Below are positions 1-14,009 of a stretch of 64,000 bases of DNA, one piece after another. The DNA lies in NCBI GenBank assembly GCA_020746105.1, contig CM036619.1, positions 51,196,635 through 51,260,634 of the forward strand, read 5' to 3'. Source of the DNA: Trogon surrucura (taxonomy: Eukaryota > Chordata > Aves > Trogoniformes > Trogonidae). Numbering within the stretch: position 1 is the stretch's first letter; each line of letters starts with the position of its first letter. The translations under genes were made by a program, and so were the position numbers. The notes under the pieces were generated by a model. That model was given only the letters and a program-made list of their open reading frames with translations. It was not told the origin of the DNA and did no database searches.

Positions 1-3000
1 TTATGGTGCCTGCTAAACTGCGTGTTCACTGCCCTGGCAGCCGGCGTTAGACTGGCTTTCCCCTGCGGCTGGTGTTTGAGAGAGGAGCCTCTCAGCAGTG
101 GCTGTTCCTTGCAGCCGAGCCTTAATCAGGTCAACAAGAATGGATTTTGCTTCACACTCCCAAAGCAGGCTGTCACATGAGCACACTAGACGTCCACAGA
201 TCCTTTGGACAAACTAGACTTACCCAGAAACCACGTCTGGCCAGATTGCTGTTTTGAAGTCAGTCAGTTTAGCTACTTGGTATTTCACAACTTGTCTGTT
301 TGCTGTGGGTTAGCAAACCCATTGGCGCCTCTCCATCTATGACAGCTGTGTTATTGCCTGTGTCACTGTAGGAAAAAAAAAAAAAAGAAAGGTGCTTTAC
401 ATCTTTCCCAGATTATTGCTACAAATTAATCCACATACAGCCTTGCAGCTGCAGGTTGCACCATTGGTGGTTCACTACCCACCCACACACTAGCAGGCAC
501 CAGTGCAACCAGTGGATCTGCCGTACAGAGCCCTGGGCTCAGCTGGGGACTCAGGGCTCGTCTGCGCACCCGTTCTGGCTCAGAAGATTTGAGTGGCATC
601 TCCACTAGGTCTTTCAGCACTCTTTTGTCTTCTCAACTGCTTCAAAGCAGCAGATAACCACAAATGCATTTTTCAGAAGGGGAATGTGTTTGCACCTCTA
701 CTAACTCCTGACCAAGAAAAGCAGCTCTGTTTGTCACAAATCCGTGTTCTCCCTGGTCCGAAACTACAAAAGCCAGCACCAAAGTCAGTGTGAATGAGAG
801 GGGATGAATCAATTTCAATTACATGATACAGGTTAAAATCAGCTGAAAATCTGTGAGGCAGTCTTTAGAAAGTGCACTGCAATTTAGCATGTGCTTCAGC
901 TGCAAATCAACCCCAAACTTCTGATCTTGACGTGCCTCCCTTTGAGTCACTCCCAAACCTCACACCTCTGAGCTTTGGTGTAGAGGGAATCCTGAAATCA
1001 GACTGAATCCTCTGCAAGACCAATGTTATTTACACCTCCCCCAATGGCAGCAACACATCCAAAAGAGGTTTGTTACACCTCTTTTGGAGTAGCCTGGATC
1101 TGTGAGGTCAGCTCTTTTATTATCAGGTAAGTCTGTGCCATGTGAGGAACAGCAGAATTTACACTTGCCATCTGCAAAATGAATTATACGTTCCAGGCAT
1201 CTGCAGCTTCATAAATTATAACACAGTGTCAACAGTGCACCTGTGAGGAGACTTTAGACAACACGAGCAAAAGAACTGCCAGTGAGCCCAGGGGATGCAC
1301 AGGCAGAAACGCTGGAAAGGCATTTGGCCGCTACCTGCTTCAGCTTGCCGAGCTTTTCCCTCCTGTGTGCCCCTCCGCCAGCAGATTTGCACCACTGTCA
1401 CTGAGAGTGCACCCTTTTATCAGCCTTTTAAATGCTGAGCTCCTCTCTGTAATTAGGTGTGGTGATGAGGCTCTGCTTGGCATTCCTCTGTGGTCCCCCT
1501 TGAGGAAGGGACTGCTGGTGAGGGGCCCTTGGGGGAGAGGGGGGCAGGCAGGGGTTTTAGGGGAGCTGGGGTTTTGCATATGAGATTAAGGACTGAAGAT
1601 CTATTCATTTCCCTTTTATCTGTCTGTGTGCTGTAGCACTGATGTCTCTGCTTTCCCTGTGTTATATTCAGCTTGCAGAGTGACTCATCTGCAAGCGCAA
1701 ATTACCTTGCTGAAGTATTCTTAGGAGAAATAATTAGCCACAAGCACCTCCTCTCCAGCCTCCTGTATGTGCCTCCGGGGACTGGGGCGCTTGACATAAA
1801 TCATTTAGTCCCGAGCCCTAGAACACACCTTTCCCAAAGGACTCCGTAATTGGCAAAGTAGTTGCCAACCGGGTTTAAAGTGATTTGAAATTGTTTTCCA
1901 TACAGCCTTGCTGATAGCAAAAGGTTTCCCCCTTTCCTCAAGCATGAGTTACAGTAACATGATTGAATGTAACCCGTTATTCAGTTCAAGCTGTGATTCT
2001 GATACAGTATAGACAATATAAATTCCCCAGAGCTCTGTGAGGCCACCTCAATGGTCCATTTAAGTCCAATTCAATTAGGCTCACTATAGTTCTTAGGATT
2101 TCTTAGGTATGTTTGCAGCAGCCTTGGGGTTTGAATGTGAGAACAGTATTCATCTAGGAGTTTTAAATTAGGTCTCAGGTGTCATCATTCTAAATGAATT
2201 ATTACAGTGGTGTGTTCATGCCATTACAGGTAAGGTTATGTTAGTATCTCCACTCAGCCATATTAATGCACCAAGGGCTGGAACTTGGTATGTAAGGTCC
2301 TTGCCTTACAGTGACTTTTTTAACCCACTTTTCAAAATAATGGGGCTGCCCAGCATGGAGCAGTATTTAAAATGCATATAAATAAGTTTTTTAATTTCAG
2401 CTTCTGCCTGTTTGCCAGCAATGTGGTTTGGGAGGTGCCACTACACCCATAGCACTGCCAGCGTGCTCCTCTCCACAGAGAGTCAGGCGGAAAGAGTCCC
2501 TGCCCTGCCTGGCTCACCGTCACTGCCTGGGACTAGGAAAGTAATGGGGGAAGGAGTATGAGCCACTACCTTGCTCACACCTTCCTTTCAGTCACTGAAT
2601 TTTGGAGTCCTTCTGGTTTTGCTTTATTTCCCTAGCCACAGCTGGTGGGGAGGGAAAGATAAAGATGAGCTTTATTTTGCTTTCCCCAGCTTTTCTCCAA
2701 CTGTGCCTGAATCTGATCTCTCTATGGTATTTAATACTCCTCTCGGCAATTTGAGTGAGTGCGGTGAGGGGAGAGAAGCACTTCACAAGCCCAAATGGCC
2801 AGTCCATATTTTGCATCTGCAGATGGACTTTTAGATCCTCTAACGACACAATGCAAATGCCAGGTGTGCAGATGATGCTTACTTCAACGAAGAAAAAAGA
2901 AGCAGAGATGTTTAATTTTTGGCAGGTAACTCTGGAAGCCTCATCGACCTTTGGGTTGATTCCTGAGAATTCCTGGCAGACCTATTTTCATTTTTTTACT

Positions 3001-6000
3001 CTGGTCCCCTCTAGTGGTTCCAACAGAAAGTGAGACCCTCTGGTCCAATCCTGTATTAACAGGAGAAAACACAGTCCTGCTAGGGCTAAACAGAGAAGGG
3101 GCAGAGGACATTTCACAGCTAGGGAGATGAGGAACAAAACCATCAGGGAGCCTTCACACGGTTTTACACAGGTTGTCAGGTCTCCTGGATCCAGGCCTCC
3201 TGAGACCCGTGTCATACTTTCTATAAGACTATCCTACTCCTTATAGCGCTAACCTTTTCCAGCTGCTTTTATCTTAGAAATTTCACTTAGTTTCTTTCCA
3301 TTCAGTTTTGCTATGTCCTACCCCTATGCTCCTGGGAGAAACATGCCAATATTTTGCCTGTGTTATGTAGGGGAATAGTCGGAAGAAAAGACTCAAAATC
3401 TCTTTCCTCTGCTCTCTGTCATATCTTTGCTAGGGCAGACTGTAGCCCTAAGATCCTTCCAAGATCAAATAAATGCCTCCAGGAAGAAAAGATCAAAGAA
3501 GAAAAAAGCTTAAGAAGTCACTAGTCTGGGTATTTCCTTGTATTAGAGTGGCCCATCATGATTCAAGCAGTCTCCTGGGCTACAAAATTAAGGGGCAAAG
3601 CGTGCTTCTCCAGGGACAGAGGCCCCCAGGTGAGGGAGAGCATCCGTAGGGCACATCCACACAGGCAGGAGGAAACCCAGTGTGCTCACTTTTCCCTTCT
3701 CTCAGCCATCTAGTAAAGAGTCAGGCCTTACCCATGGGCTGTATAGCAACACCAGTGCCGATTATTTCCAAGATTCACAGTGAGTCTTGTGAAGCAGTGT
3801 GACACTAGCATGAGGGGCTCAGAGAGCCACACACTTCTAGCCACCTCACTGCCTCCTCTGCCTGCCACAGCCAGGGTCCCACTCTGCCTGAGAGCAGAGA
3901 CATAGGGTCCAGGAAGGTCAGGGTTCCTCCAAAAGCATCTGAGGAACACCCTGAAGGATGGCTTCGTTGTTCCTAGACCTGAGCTGGGATGTCCTGACTG
4001 CCTCATAATGCCATGGGAGCTTTTCTGTGCAATTAACACTAACCAGGGGATGCCTACACTGTGCACAGGTCACCACTTCGCCAAACATGTTAGGGCACCT
4101 GCTAGGTGCTGGGTGTTTTCCAGCTTTTCTTCAATATCTGTTTCTAGTGATGGAATTTCAGCAGTTCATTTTCTTTTAGCCTGCTTCACTTTTTCAATCT
4201 TAAATTTTATTTCCTCACTCTTCCATGGCACCTTCCTTACTCCTTTTAATAGTGGTAGTATTAAAGTACAATCAAGATCACTATAGGGTGTCATTCATGG
4301 GACTGTTCCATGCTAGCAGAAATTCAATGGAATTGGATCCAAATGGCTGAAGTTATTTGGATCACACATTTAAGTCACACATTCAGATATCCTTCATATG
4401 GGGTTAAGACTCCAGTGAAAGGGGATATGTTAAAAGAAAAAATTATCTCCTAAGGAGCAATGTTGCTTTGCAGCATTTTACCCTGTTCACCAGAATGTTT
4501 TTTCTTCAGGTGCTGGAAAAATCTATGCCTTCCTGAAGTTTTATTTAATTCATTTGTATGGATGTATTTCATTATCATTTAACTATCTCCTTTTGCTGGA
4601 AACACTTTTAGAAATTTTTTGCATCAACTGGACAATAAGGTTTTAGTAAGAACACAACACGTACCCACTTTATATCTTAAGAGATGTAGGACATTTCACA
4701 TGAGAAGACAAAATCTAAAGCCAGAATGGCAATTGGGAGCAAAAGCCTTCCCTATGGCACAAATGCACAACAGCTCTTTGTTGCACTCTCAAATCTAGAA
4801 ACTGATCCCCATCCATAAGGGGCTTGTATTTGGCACAATGTTGGGGAGGAAGGAAAGAGAAGAAAATTTCCTTCTCCACTGTCTCTGCTTCTCCAGCCCT
4901 ACAGCCTGCTGGGGCCTAACCTGTTTCTACACAAAGCAGGAGTATTCAGAGATTTGCCTAACACTGTACTGGCTGCAGTCATCCTCTCTGGACAGCCCCA
5001 CTGGTACCAGTTTGCTAAAGTTTGTCAGCTGTCGTCTGCCCTGGGACCACCTGAGGGCACCTTCCAGCTCCCTAACTGGGCAGCCCAGTTGCACTCCAGC
5101 TCCATGCTCCGGCAAGACCAGCGACATGCTGCTTCCAGCAGCCCTGGTTTGCCCCAGGAAGCAAGGGCAGGCTTGGGGTGATGTGTTCTTCCCGGCCACC
5201 TTCCTGGCACCCTGCAGCCCAGCTCCCATACTGACCGGTCCATGAGATGCAGTCTGGGTGCCCTGGCCAGGCTCCTGCTGCCCTCAGACGTCCATGTGCA
5301 GTGAGAGGGGATTGAGTAAGCAGCCACAGAAAATGTCGGAGGCACCCTAAAGATGCTGCTGGGGGATCCTACCAATTCTCTTGCCTGGACTGGCTGAGAA
5401 GAGGCTTCGTTTGAGCCAGAGATTTGTGTCACCTTATTTCTTCACTCTTTGTGACTGTTGCATTTTTGCAGGCCGTGTGGTAAGCATGTCATGAACATGT
5501 CCTAAACCCACACCTATCACTCCAGGGACACTCCTTCTGTCCTGTAACTCAGCTCATTTCATCGCGGTTTCCTTCCGGCATTGATAAGGAACAGACGTGC
5601 ACAGCACCGGCAGGGCACCGCCTCAGAGTCTGAAAAACGTGGCACCCATAACATCCATATCCCACACCCTCAGCATTCATATGGACCCTTTGGGTGAGGT
5701 GGGAGTGCTCGGAGCCACTTAAAGCAGCAGATCTCACGGAAGGTGTGAAAATCCGTGCTCTGCCACACGGTTGCCATCCCATCTCCTCCGTCGGTGGCTG
5801 CCGGGGTATTCTGCAGAGCAACAGTGACATCCAGTGGTCGCAGCCACCCGGCCGAGCTGTGTCAGTCCTACTGCGGGCACAACTCGGGAGGAGTCTGCAG
5901 AGCCTTTGCATTCGTTCAATAAAAAAATGTTTGTGCAAATTCGTGCCAGGCTAGTGAGATGGAAGCCCTACCGAAAATGCAGGTCTCGCTTTGCAGCATC

Positions 6001-9000
6001 AAACCTGCGCTACTAAAGGCAACTGAAAAGGAAGTCCTGGGCAACTTGGGATCAGAAACTGTGCAAAGAATGCAGACTAAAATATTTCAGTGAGCAAGGA
6101 GAGGATATTTCTGGAAGGGGAAGGTCACCTCCATGCCTCTGGCTACTAACCCCTAGAACCAAAAAAGTGATGGAGCATAACCCCACATTAGTGATATTGG
6201 TTTGGCATTGTTTTTCCATCTCCTCCTTGTTTCAAAGCTCATTACTCTAGCTGTAAATCTTCTAGCCACAGTCAAGGGACTTTAAGAAAAAGCACAATTG
6301 CTGTGATTCTCCTGATATTTGCCCATCATTGGAACCTTGGCTCCAAAATAGCAAGTACTGGAAAACAGGCAAAATCAAAGGATCATTGATGCTGCAACCC
6401 CTCTGACTTTTTTTCTCCCAATAGTCCAGCTTTAGTGTAAATGATGACAAGAACTACCCTTACAAAACTGACCTGAGGCTAAGTCTGCACTGGAAACCTC
6501 TATCTGTGGAACCGCATTGGTTTAAGCAATGACATTTTTATTCCTGTTTTTTATTCCTGATGAATCCCTAGAGCAGGATTAGCTGTACTAGCAGAAGTGC
6601 CTGTGAAAGAGTGATGGGAGGCAAGTTAACAGACAGTAGTCTCCACTCACTAGCGGTGCCTGGGGCAGCCCTAGCTCAGCCTCAGTGTCCTTTCCTCCTC
6701 AGCCTCCTCCCCCTGAACTGCAGCCCATTACCGGAGAGCTACCCGTGCTGGAGGACTCTGCAGCTGCACCAGCTCAGCTTTACTCCTACAAAGCAGCCCT
6801 TCATCATCACCCTTGCCGGTAAGATCCCTTATATATCAACATTGCAGCATTTCCAAGAATATAGATTTACTGGCAGAAGTACTGATTACGAGTGCTTCAA
6901 GGCATTTTGCCACAACTCCTACACCAATCTTTCCTCTCCTAAGATCCATTATAGTAAATATATTCTTCAGGTGGAAAAATGTAATCGTAAAGGAAGAAGG
7001 GCTCCGTGCATCTGAGTCATTGCTTGTGCATTAAAGATCAAGAACTGGAGTAACTACATGAGAAACCACTTCCTAATTTCATCATCCTTGGCTACGCTGT
7101 AGATATCATTGTTCTAACATTTAAATAAGTTACATTGATGTTGAGAGAGGAATCCATGACCCATGAATGTTGAGAAGTGGCTTCTTGGTTCCCAAGAGAA
7201 AAGAAAAACAGATAATTAATTAAGGTAGCTAGTAGCTTTATTTCTAGCTTTCCCCCAGTAGCTCCAGAGACATTCAGGACCATCAGTGAATTGGAAAAAG
7301 ATCAATAACTAACTGAGGAATAAACACTCACTGTTACAGGTCATCCCTTGCAACCCCAAGCCACAGTAGGGGAACCTTGTTCTTGTGTGGTGTCTATCCC
7401 TGGGGATGGTTGAAGACATTGGCAGGATGTTAGTATGGCCACCTCCTCCAACAGCATGGTAGATCTGGGAGGTAGAGTGAGGACAGGTCCCCTGAGCGAT
7501 GTGAGTGAAGTAGAGGGAGGTAGATCTGAGAGACAACAGGTCCTCTCAGGACCTCCTGCTATGGCAGGAGGTTGCACTTTCAGTCCAAATCATTGACTGA
7601 TTCTCCCACTTGTGTGCCCCTCAAAAGAGTGCCTGGGATGTCCCCCTTGCCCTAGCCTTGCTCAGCCCTGCTCACACCTCCTAAGAATCGTTTTCCTTCT
7701 AGAAACCCTGCAGGTAGTTTCCTCACTAACAGTAAACATTTTAGGGATGTCATGGGTACCTGTGCAGAGCTGGACCTGTCCTGGATGAGGTGGCCCCAGC
7801 AGGTGACTGATGACACAGGAAAACATGCAAAGGTGTCATTCCCAGAGGCACATCTGTTGGTGTACACCCAGGACATGAAAAACTACCTTTTCCTGCTAGG
7901 TGTGCAGCAGCTCTGACAAGCAGCCTGGGTCAGCAACAGTGGTGGTAACATGCCAGGACTCCTGGAGAACCCTAGAACAGCTGTCAGCACAAGAGGCAGG
8001 CACCAAAATTACACCAGCACTGCATCAACCCAGAGAGGCAGCTCTGTGCAGCGGAGGAGACAGGGATGGCCGAGGAGGGGGAGGCCAGGCTGCTGCTTGG
8101 GTGTCAAAGCACAGGTGATAATTGACAGCTTCATGCTGGCAGCCAGCAATGAAGGATAAATCTGTAGACTTGTCCTCCCAACAAGAGGAAAGAACTGAGT
8201 GGTTCTCTAACAACCTCACTTCGGCATTGCCTTCCTTTTCATGTGAGTAATAGCTACCAGCAGCAACAGCATCTCCTGTCAACTGCTGACAAAGGATCCC
8301 ACCTGGCACCATGCGGGTGCTGCCTTATGCACAACAGGCCACCAGGAGAGAGGTGTTGAGTGTTGGAAGATTTATAAAAATCAAACTCTTCCTTGTAAAA
8401 GAGAAAAAATGTGGGTGGCAAGAACAAAAAGGATGGGAAAGGAAAAGAGACAGGGAAGAAAACCTGCTGCGAGGAAGTACAATAAGAGGAATAATGATAA
8501 AGAAGACTGTGGCCCAGCCAGGCTAGTGTGGTGAATTATAGTGCTGTGCTTATTCTGTTCCCTCCTCCTGATCTGGTCCAGACCTGATGCTTCTTATCTC
8601 CAAGGACCAAAAAGTGGAGCTGTGATGGGATTCTACTGCAACTCCAGTAAAGTCCATTGCTTGTCACTCATTGCCATCACGATCCTACTGACTCCTGGTA
8701 TATTTAGCCCAACAATCTTTCAGAGACTCATGATATCCCACAGGGATTTGAGTGGGGAACTTGAAAGACTTTAGTTATGTATGCAATAACTTGCAACTCT
8801 TAAATAAGTCCATATGCAACTTGTTCTGGCACCAAGAGAATGTCACAGCAATCCTGTCCTGTCCTTAAGTCTCTGCAGCCAGCAAAAATCTATAGATCTG
8901 CTGACTTATACCCTGTTGTCTTTCACTTTTAAACTATGTCAGGATCTTCAGCCACAGATACTGCCTTCTGGATCAAAGAATGAATTTCCACAGTTAGCCC

Positions 9001-12000
9001 CTACAACTCTTTTTAACTTGTGAGACTTGCAAGTAATTGTCATATCCATTCTTCCAGGAGGAGCCAGCAGGTGAAAGACCCATGCAATGGCATTTTACCC
9101 AGATACTTCTCCATGCTTTCTTCTCACCAATTTAAGCTTCAAAGGTTCTGAAAGCTTTTCCTCTCCTCTAAATGTCAGTAAGTGTTGATGTCAGGTAGCA
9201 CCACATCTATGACCACAGGTCTACAATATGTCTTCATTTTTCACCTTTTTTTTTTTTGCAGAGGCACAACTCCTCCTGCTCACCTGGAGGACTGAGACAT
9301 CTGACATTACATTTGCACTTTCCCAGAGGCCAGCACACTTCAGCTACTAAGCCATCATCTTCTAGCCTCACCGTATGGGCATAATATGCTAATTCATACC
9401 TACAATCAAGCATCTGTGATACCATTTGTACTGCAGATACTGTGGAGGAAATTGACGGTTATTCGGATCTTGTGTTAACTGAGGAAAAACTGATTTATTT
9501 CCCCACTGAGTGGAGCAGTTACGAAAACCAGCATGGATGAACTCTACTTTATCTATGTGCCTTGGCCACATGCTAATAGTTTGAAGTCTAGGTAACTCAT
9601 TCACTGGAGAAAATTTGGTCTCTGAATTATTCACTTATTCAGCCAACTAAGTCAGATAATTGGAGACGGCAGAACATTTCCTCATCTCTCACAGGGTATA
9701 TTAATATCTCTTAAACATTCATACTCTGCCCAAATATATATATTTCAAGAGTTATTTGTGCCTGTGTTCTTTTTGTTCTGTTGATTTGTTACTCACATGT
9801 TCTAACTTCACTTGTGTCATGAAGGTTTGGCTAGGAATAGGGGCATGCTCCCATACAAAGAAAGAAACCAGGGTGGCTTTTTTACGCAGACGTCTTAGGT
9901 GTGAGGACACTTAGTGTTTATTCCATCTGATGGGGAAAATCCTAACACCACCGTCTTCTTTTCTGACCTGTAGACAATGTCTGTGTCCAAAGATACAGTC
10001 ACTTCAAATTTATTTTAAGACACAAACATCTCTAATTGAATCCTTTATCATCGTTTACATAGATTACAGCAGGCTTTCTCCGAAATAAAATCCAAGACAC
10101 ACGTTACTTCTTGTGTCTATTCAAAATTGTTTCATGACATCTTTGTAGCTGTCTGCTGTTTTCCTTATGCTGATGCCCATTTTGAGTTCACCTCCTGCCT
10201 TACAGTCTGTTGCTTCAGCAAGGCCAAGCTTCCCAAAGTGGAGACCCCTTCTGCCTGTCCTCCTCTGCTCAAAGGCCCTGCTCCTCTGTCTGCTTTGCTT
10301 CCCATTCAAGACACAAGAAGCCAATGAACCTACTGCTCCCTCCTTTCTCCTTCCTACACCTTCTTCTGTGCTGATCCCTCCTCATGGAGCACTTCTCTCC
10401 CCACCACAATGCTGGTCTCTCACTGTTTCGCCAAGCTGTTCCCAGCTCCCCCAACAAAGATGTATCACCAAAACCCCATATCAGGAAGTTTCAAGTCCCA
10501 AAGGAGAGAGACGTACCAGAAGATCCTGCACACTGGCAGGGATTTTTGCACTGCTATTGATCTTATTTATGTATGACTGCATAATTATTTATTACCTTAT
10601 ATTCTGTTAATGAGGAACAATACTGAATCCAACAACAGACAGACTAGATAGGTCTGACCCAACATCCTAGATCTCTTTTCAAGATCCATGTTTTCCAGAA
10701 TCTCTGAAGGTGGAGAAATCAAGGATGGCTGAGATGCTCTTCTATTACTAATTTCATTTTATTCTTTTGCGTATCAAGGCTATTAACACTTTTTCAGGCA
10801 AGGACCAGATCATTCTGTGATTACAAAGCAGGTAGCACAGGCAGGTCTTGGTCCAGCTTGTCTGTTAGTCTCCAGTTATGCAAGGCAAGATAATATCTGA
10901 TTTCATACCTCTTCCTTTGTCCCTTCGTTGGAGCATCCCATGTAAGAGAGTCAAACAGTGACAAGTCACTCTTTGCACTGTCTTTGCAATAGACTCCTGT
11001 CCCAAGTTCCTCTACAAAACTCATCATAATATACAGAAAGTCTTCACTTGTACCATGGTTTGGGGTTTTTTTTTTTCCATTTACTCTTCCTATAGAAACT
11101 TGGCAAGGTGACATGTAATGATAATAATAATGAGATTAAGCGTAATTTTGAACACATATGAGGACAGCTCCTGATCACAATAGGATGAGATATACCTTTT
11201 CTTTTCTTGTTGTGGACTGTTTGCTCTGAGTTATTATTTACCTCTGGCTCTTCACAACCCTGCTGTGCTAATACTGTTTCAACAGAGATTTTTAGCATTT
11301 AATAAAGGTACTATATTTTCTTCTTACCGACTGATTGTTATATTCTGTGTTGCTCAAGTTAATTTTTCCCCTTCACTTTTTTTCAGGTGAAGCATTACGT
11401 TTCACTTCCACCAAGTCAATCTCTGAATAGGCCAGATTGAAATGTCACAAACTTTCTTGTGTTTTCTCTACTTTGAGATAATAAAGCAGCACATGAAATG
11501 ATTGTTTCTGGAGTTTAGTGCCTAGTGACAGATTGAAAAATGAGTAATATGGACAGTAATATGTGAGAGAAAGATGTGACAGGGTGAGTGCTGTTTTAAG
11601 AAGAATTAACACTTTGAAGGAGAAGAGGAAACACACAGGGACTGTGCCTGGCCTGTGGATATCAACATGTGAGATACTCCAAGGAATTCCTTCTTGCACA
11701 GCCAATGTAAGCCATAGCAATACCCTTTGTGTCTGGTTGCTCCTTGTGGGGTTGAGAAGTAGTGAAAATCCAATGCATATATATAAAGAGACACCATCAG
11801 AGCCAAAAAAAAAAATAAAATTGTCTTCCTCAGAGGTATCCAGAGTCCTGTGGCTCTATGCTACTGTGCTATCTAGCTCAGAGCAATATGCCATCACTTT
11901 ACAGCAGGTGAATAAAGGAGAGACAGTGTTAAATTTTCTGGCATCTCATTTAACACATCTTCCATTCTGGGACCTTAATTATATCCAGGTGGTGTCCAGG

Positions 12001-12485
12001 TGCAGGTGTCTGGACTGTCTCCATTGGGCACATTTGCTTATAGAATATTCTGGTTGTTGGTGGGGTTTTTTTGTTTTAGAAAAATGTGTTCTCTTGGCCA
12101 TTCATTATGGGCTTCCACTCTTCCCAAATTTTCCTTATGTTCCCAACCTGAATAACAGCTAATCAAAGCCACAAACAAAAGAAACCCACTTTGATAACTG
12201 CAAACACTTCTATCACAGTTTATGGAATATGCTTGGCCTTACTGATTTTTCCAAAATCCATAGCAAGGGCATATTTTAAAGCTTGCAATATTATTTCTGA
12301 GATGAATATAGATGGGTTTTGTCTTTTTGTTCTTGAGACCACTGAATTTTGACATGAAATTTAAAAAATAACCTGGACTTTATAAGGTAGTTATATAACA
12401 AAGGAAGCCATAATAAAAAAGAAGGATAGCACACAAGAAGAGCTTGGAGACAAAAAAAAACAAACACTGCTGGGGGACAAAAGCA
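1..12485. other. Non-coding flank, no gene recognised
   Basis: I see no exon, conserved domain or RNA gene here on either strand. Open frames up to 199 codons occur (for example 11,563-12,162 and 10,167-10,610 on the plus strand), but their translations are low-complexity or rich in Cys, Leu and Ser with no family resemblance. No clear CR1 tail is present before about 12.4 kb, which is unusual next to the CR1-rich right half. By synteny this would be the gene-poor side of HRH4 facing ZNF521 in mammals; that assignment is inference. Confidence 0.6.
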
Positions 12486-12799
12486 TTTTCCAATGATCAG
12501 CCACTAGTTGACCTCTTCCCCCTAGTGAATAGCGATAGGACAAGAGGGAACGGGTTCAAGTTGCACCAGGGGAAGTTTAGATTGGATATTAGGAAAACCT
12601 TCTTTACTGAAAGGGTGGTGATGCATTGGAATGGGTTGCCAAAGGAGGTGATGGAGTCACCATCCCTGAACGTGTTTAAAAAACAGCTGGATGTGGCACT
12701 TCAGGAGATGGTTTAGTGTTAGGGTGGTGTGCGGCTGTAGATTGGACTTGATGATCTTAAAGGTCCTTTCCAACCTTTATGATTCTATGATTCTATGAT
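12486..12799 (+). mobile_element. CR1 LINE, 5'-truncated 3' end
   Basis: The plus strand encodes the C-terminal tail of CR1 ORF2 ([20 protein letters not shown], then HWNGLPKEV and [15 protein letters not shown]). It continues into the typical 3' UTR (ttggacttgatgatcttaaa) and ends in two copies of the GATTCTATGA-type repeat at about 12,780-12,799. It is 5'-truncated, as most CR1 copies are. It is fairly well preserved in reading frame, suggesting moderate age. Confidence 0.92.
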
Positions 12800-14009
12800 A
12801 ATTTCTACCACCAAACTGGGCTATGCCCAGTTACTCAAGAAGGAAATGGAGTCAGAAATGCTATTATAGCAAATTATGACAGCCTAGATAGAGGTTAACA
12901 ACTAAATACTTCTAATGGTGGCATGGTCTTGAGAGAAGTCAAAAATTTACAAAGTTGGGCAACCATGACAGTCTGGTTAGAGATCATGACAATGAGAATG
13001 AAAAGTCCTGCATAGAAGGGTGCTGTAATTATTTGTTTTGTGGCTAACTATTGATCAGACAAAATCAGGCAAGACTTGTAGCAGTATGTAGGGTTAAGCA
13101 AGAACTTAGTGACAGCTGATAGGACGAAAATATAACCTCTAGTTACCTTAAATGATTATAATACTAAAAAGTAGACTTCTAGGAGTAGATTTTACATGTA
13201 AATTTAAGACCACCTTAGTATAATGAACTGGACAAGAGTTGAGATATGCACAAATGAATTTTTATTATATAAGCATGGGTGACCAATTATTTTTTTGTAT
13301 TTTTTTTTTCTCATTAACATCTTGTATAAAAGGCCTTACGTGTTTCCGAAGAAGTGTGCTAGCTATGTTAAATGTCTAGCACCCTATTCTGAACAGAGTC
13401 AAAACAAAGGCCAATAACTCTACTCAATGTGTGATTGGCTATTTGCACACCCGGTAAAAGAGCCCTGATTTAGGGACAACAGTCTGACAATAGCATTAGC
13501 TGTTAACTGTCTTCATCCTCAGTAACCTTCATTCAACAAGCATGCAATGATCACGGTATCAGCTTATTTTTCTTCACATTAAAGGCACTTTACAAGACAG
13601 CTGATCATAGAAAATACCTTCTACAAAGTTATTACAAACTAAACGAGAAACACAGCAAAAGCACTTTGTAAGTTAGACCACTGATTTTAAAGAACAAAAG
13701 TGCAGATAAGTCAGCCAAACTGAATATTGAATACAATGTACAGCTTCTGTAAGACAAAGGTGACCAGCATGCTCAAACAGAAAGACAAGATAATATCCTG
13801 CCTTAAGGATAGGAAGGCTCTACCTTGTGATTTTTCAAGTCTATTAGCAAATCTCTTTGATAAAGTAATCTTGTTGTGTCCAGTACATTGGACTGGGAAA
13901 CAGCAAGGGTATGACCTGCAATTAAGAAGGTGAAAAAATTGACCGATATTTACAGGTCTATTAGAGCCACTTGAATAGCTGGCTAGGTTTTAAAATAGCA
14001 TTCTGCAGG
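12800..14009. other. Non-coding, no gene recognised
   Basis: AT-rich sequence without a supportable gene. It contains only the weak LTR candidate listed separately and merges into the old LINE remnant on its right. Confidence 0.5.
13077..13455 (+). mobile_element. Possible LTR fossil (weak)
   Basis: This stretch has an LTR-like layout on the plus strand: an AT-rich upstream part, a TATA box (TGTATAAAAGGCC near 13,324) and a short downstream part. I see no clear terminal TG/CA boundaries or target-site duplication, so the ends are approximate. The general impression is of an old solo LTR, family not assigned. It could equally be unrelated unique sequence with a chance TATA motif. Confidence 0.27.

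Noticed and set aside
5025-5432. Overlapping 135-codon frames on both strands at 4.8-5.4 kb
   Set aside because: Open frames on both strands over a GC-richer patch are typical of shadow frames; neither looks like protein.
10167-10610. 147-codon plus-strand frame rich in Leu, Pro and Ser
   Set aside because: It follows a C/T-rich low-complexity stretch that simply lacks stop codons; no family resemblance.
11563-12162. 199-codon plus-strand open frame, the longest without a known family
   Set aside because: The translation has no domain, contains poly-K and poly-A derived stretches (PKKKIK) and no supporting splice or promoter signals. A frame this long can occur by chance in 64 kb.
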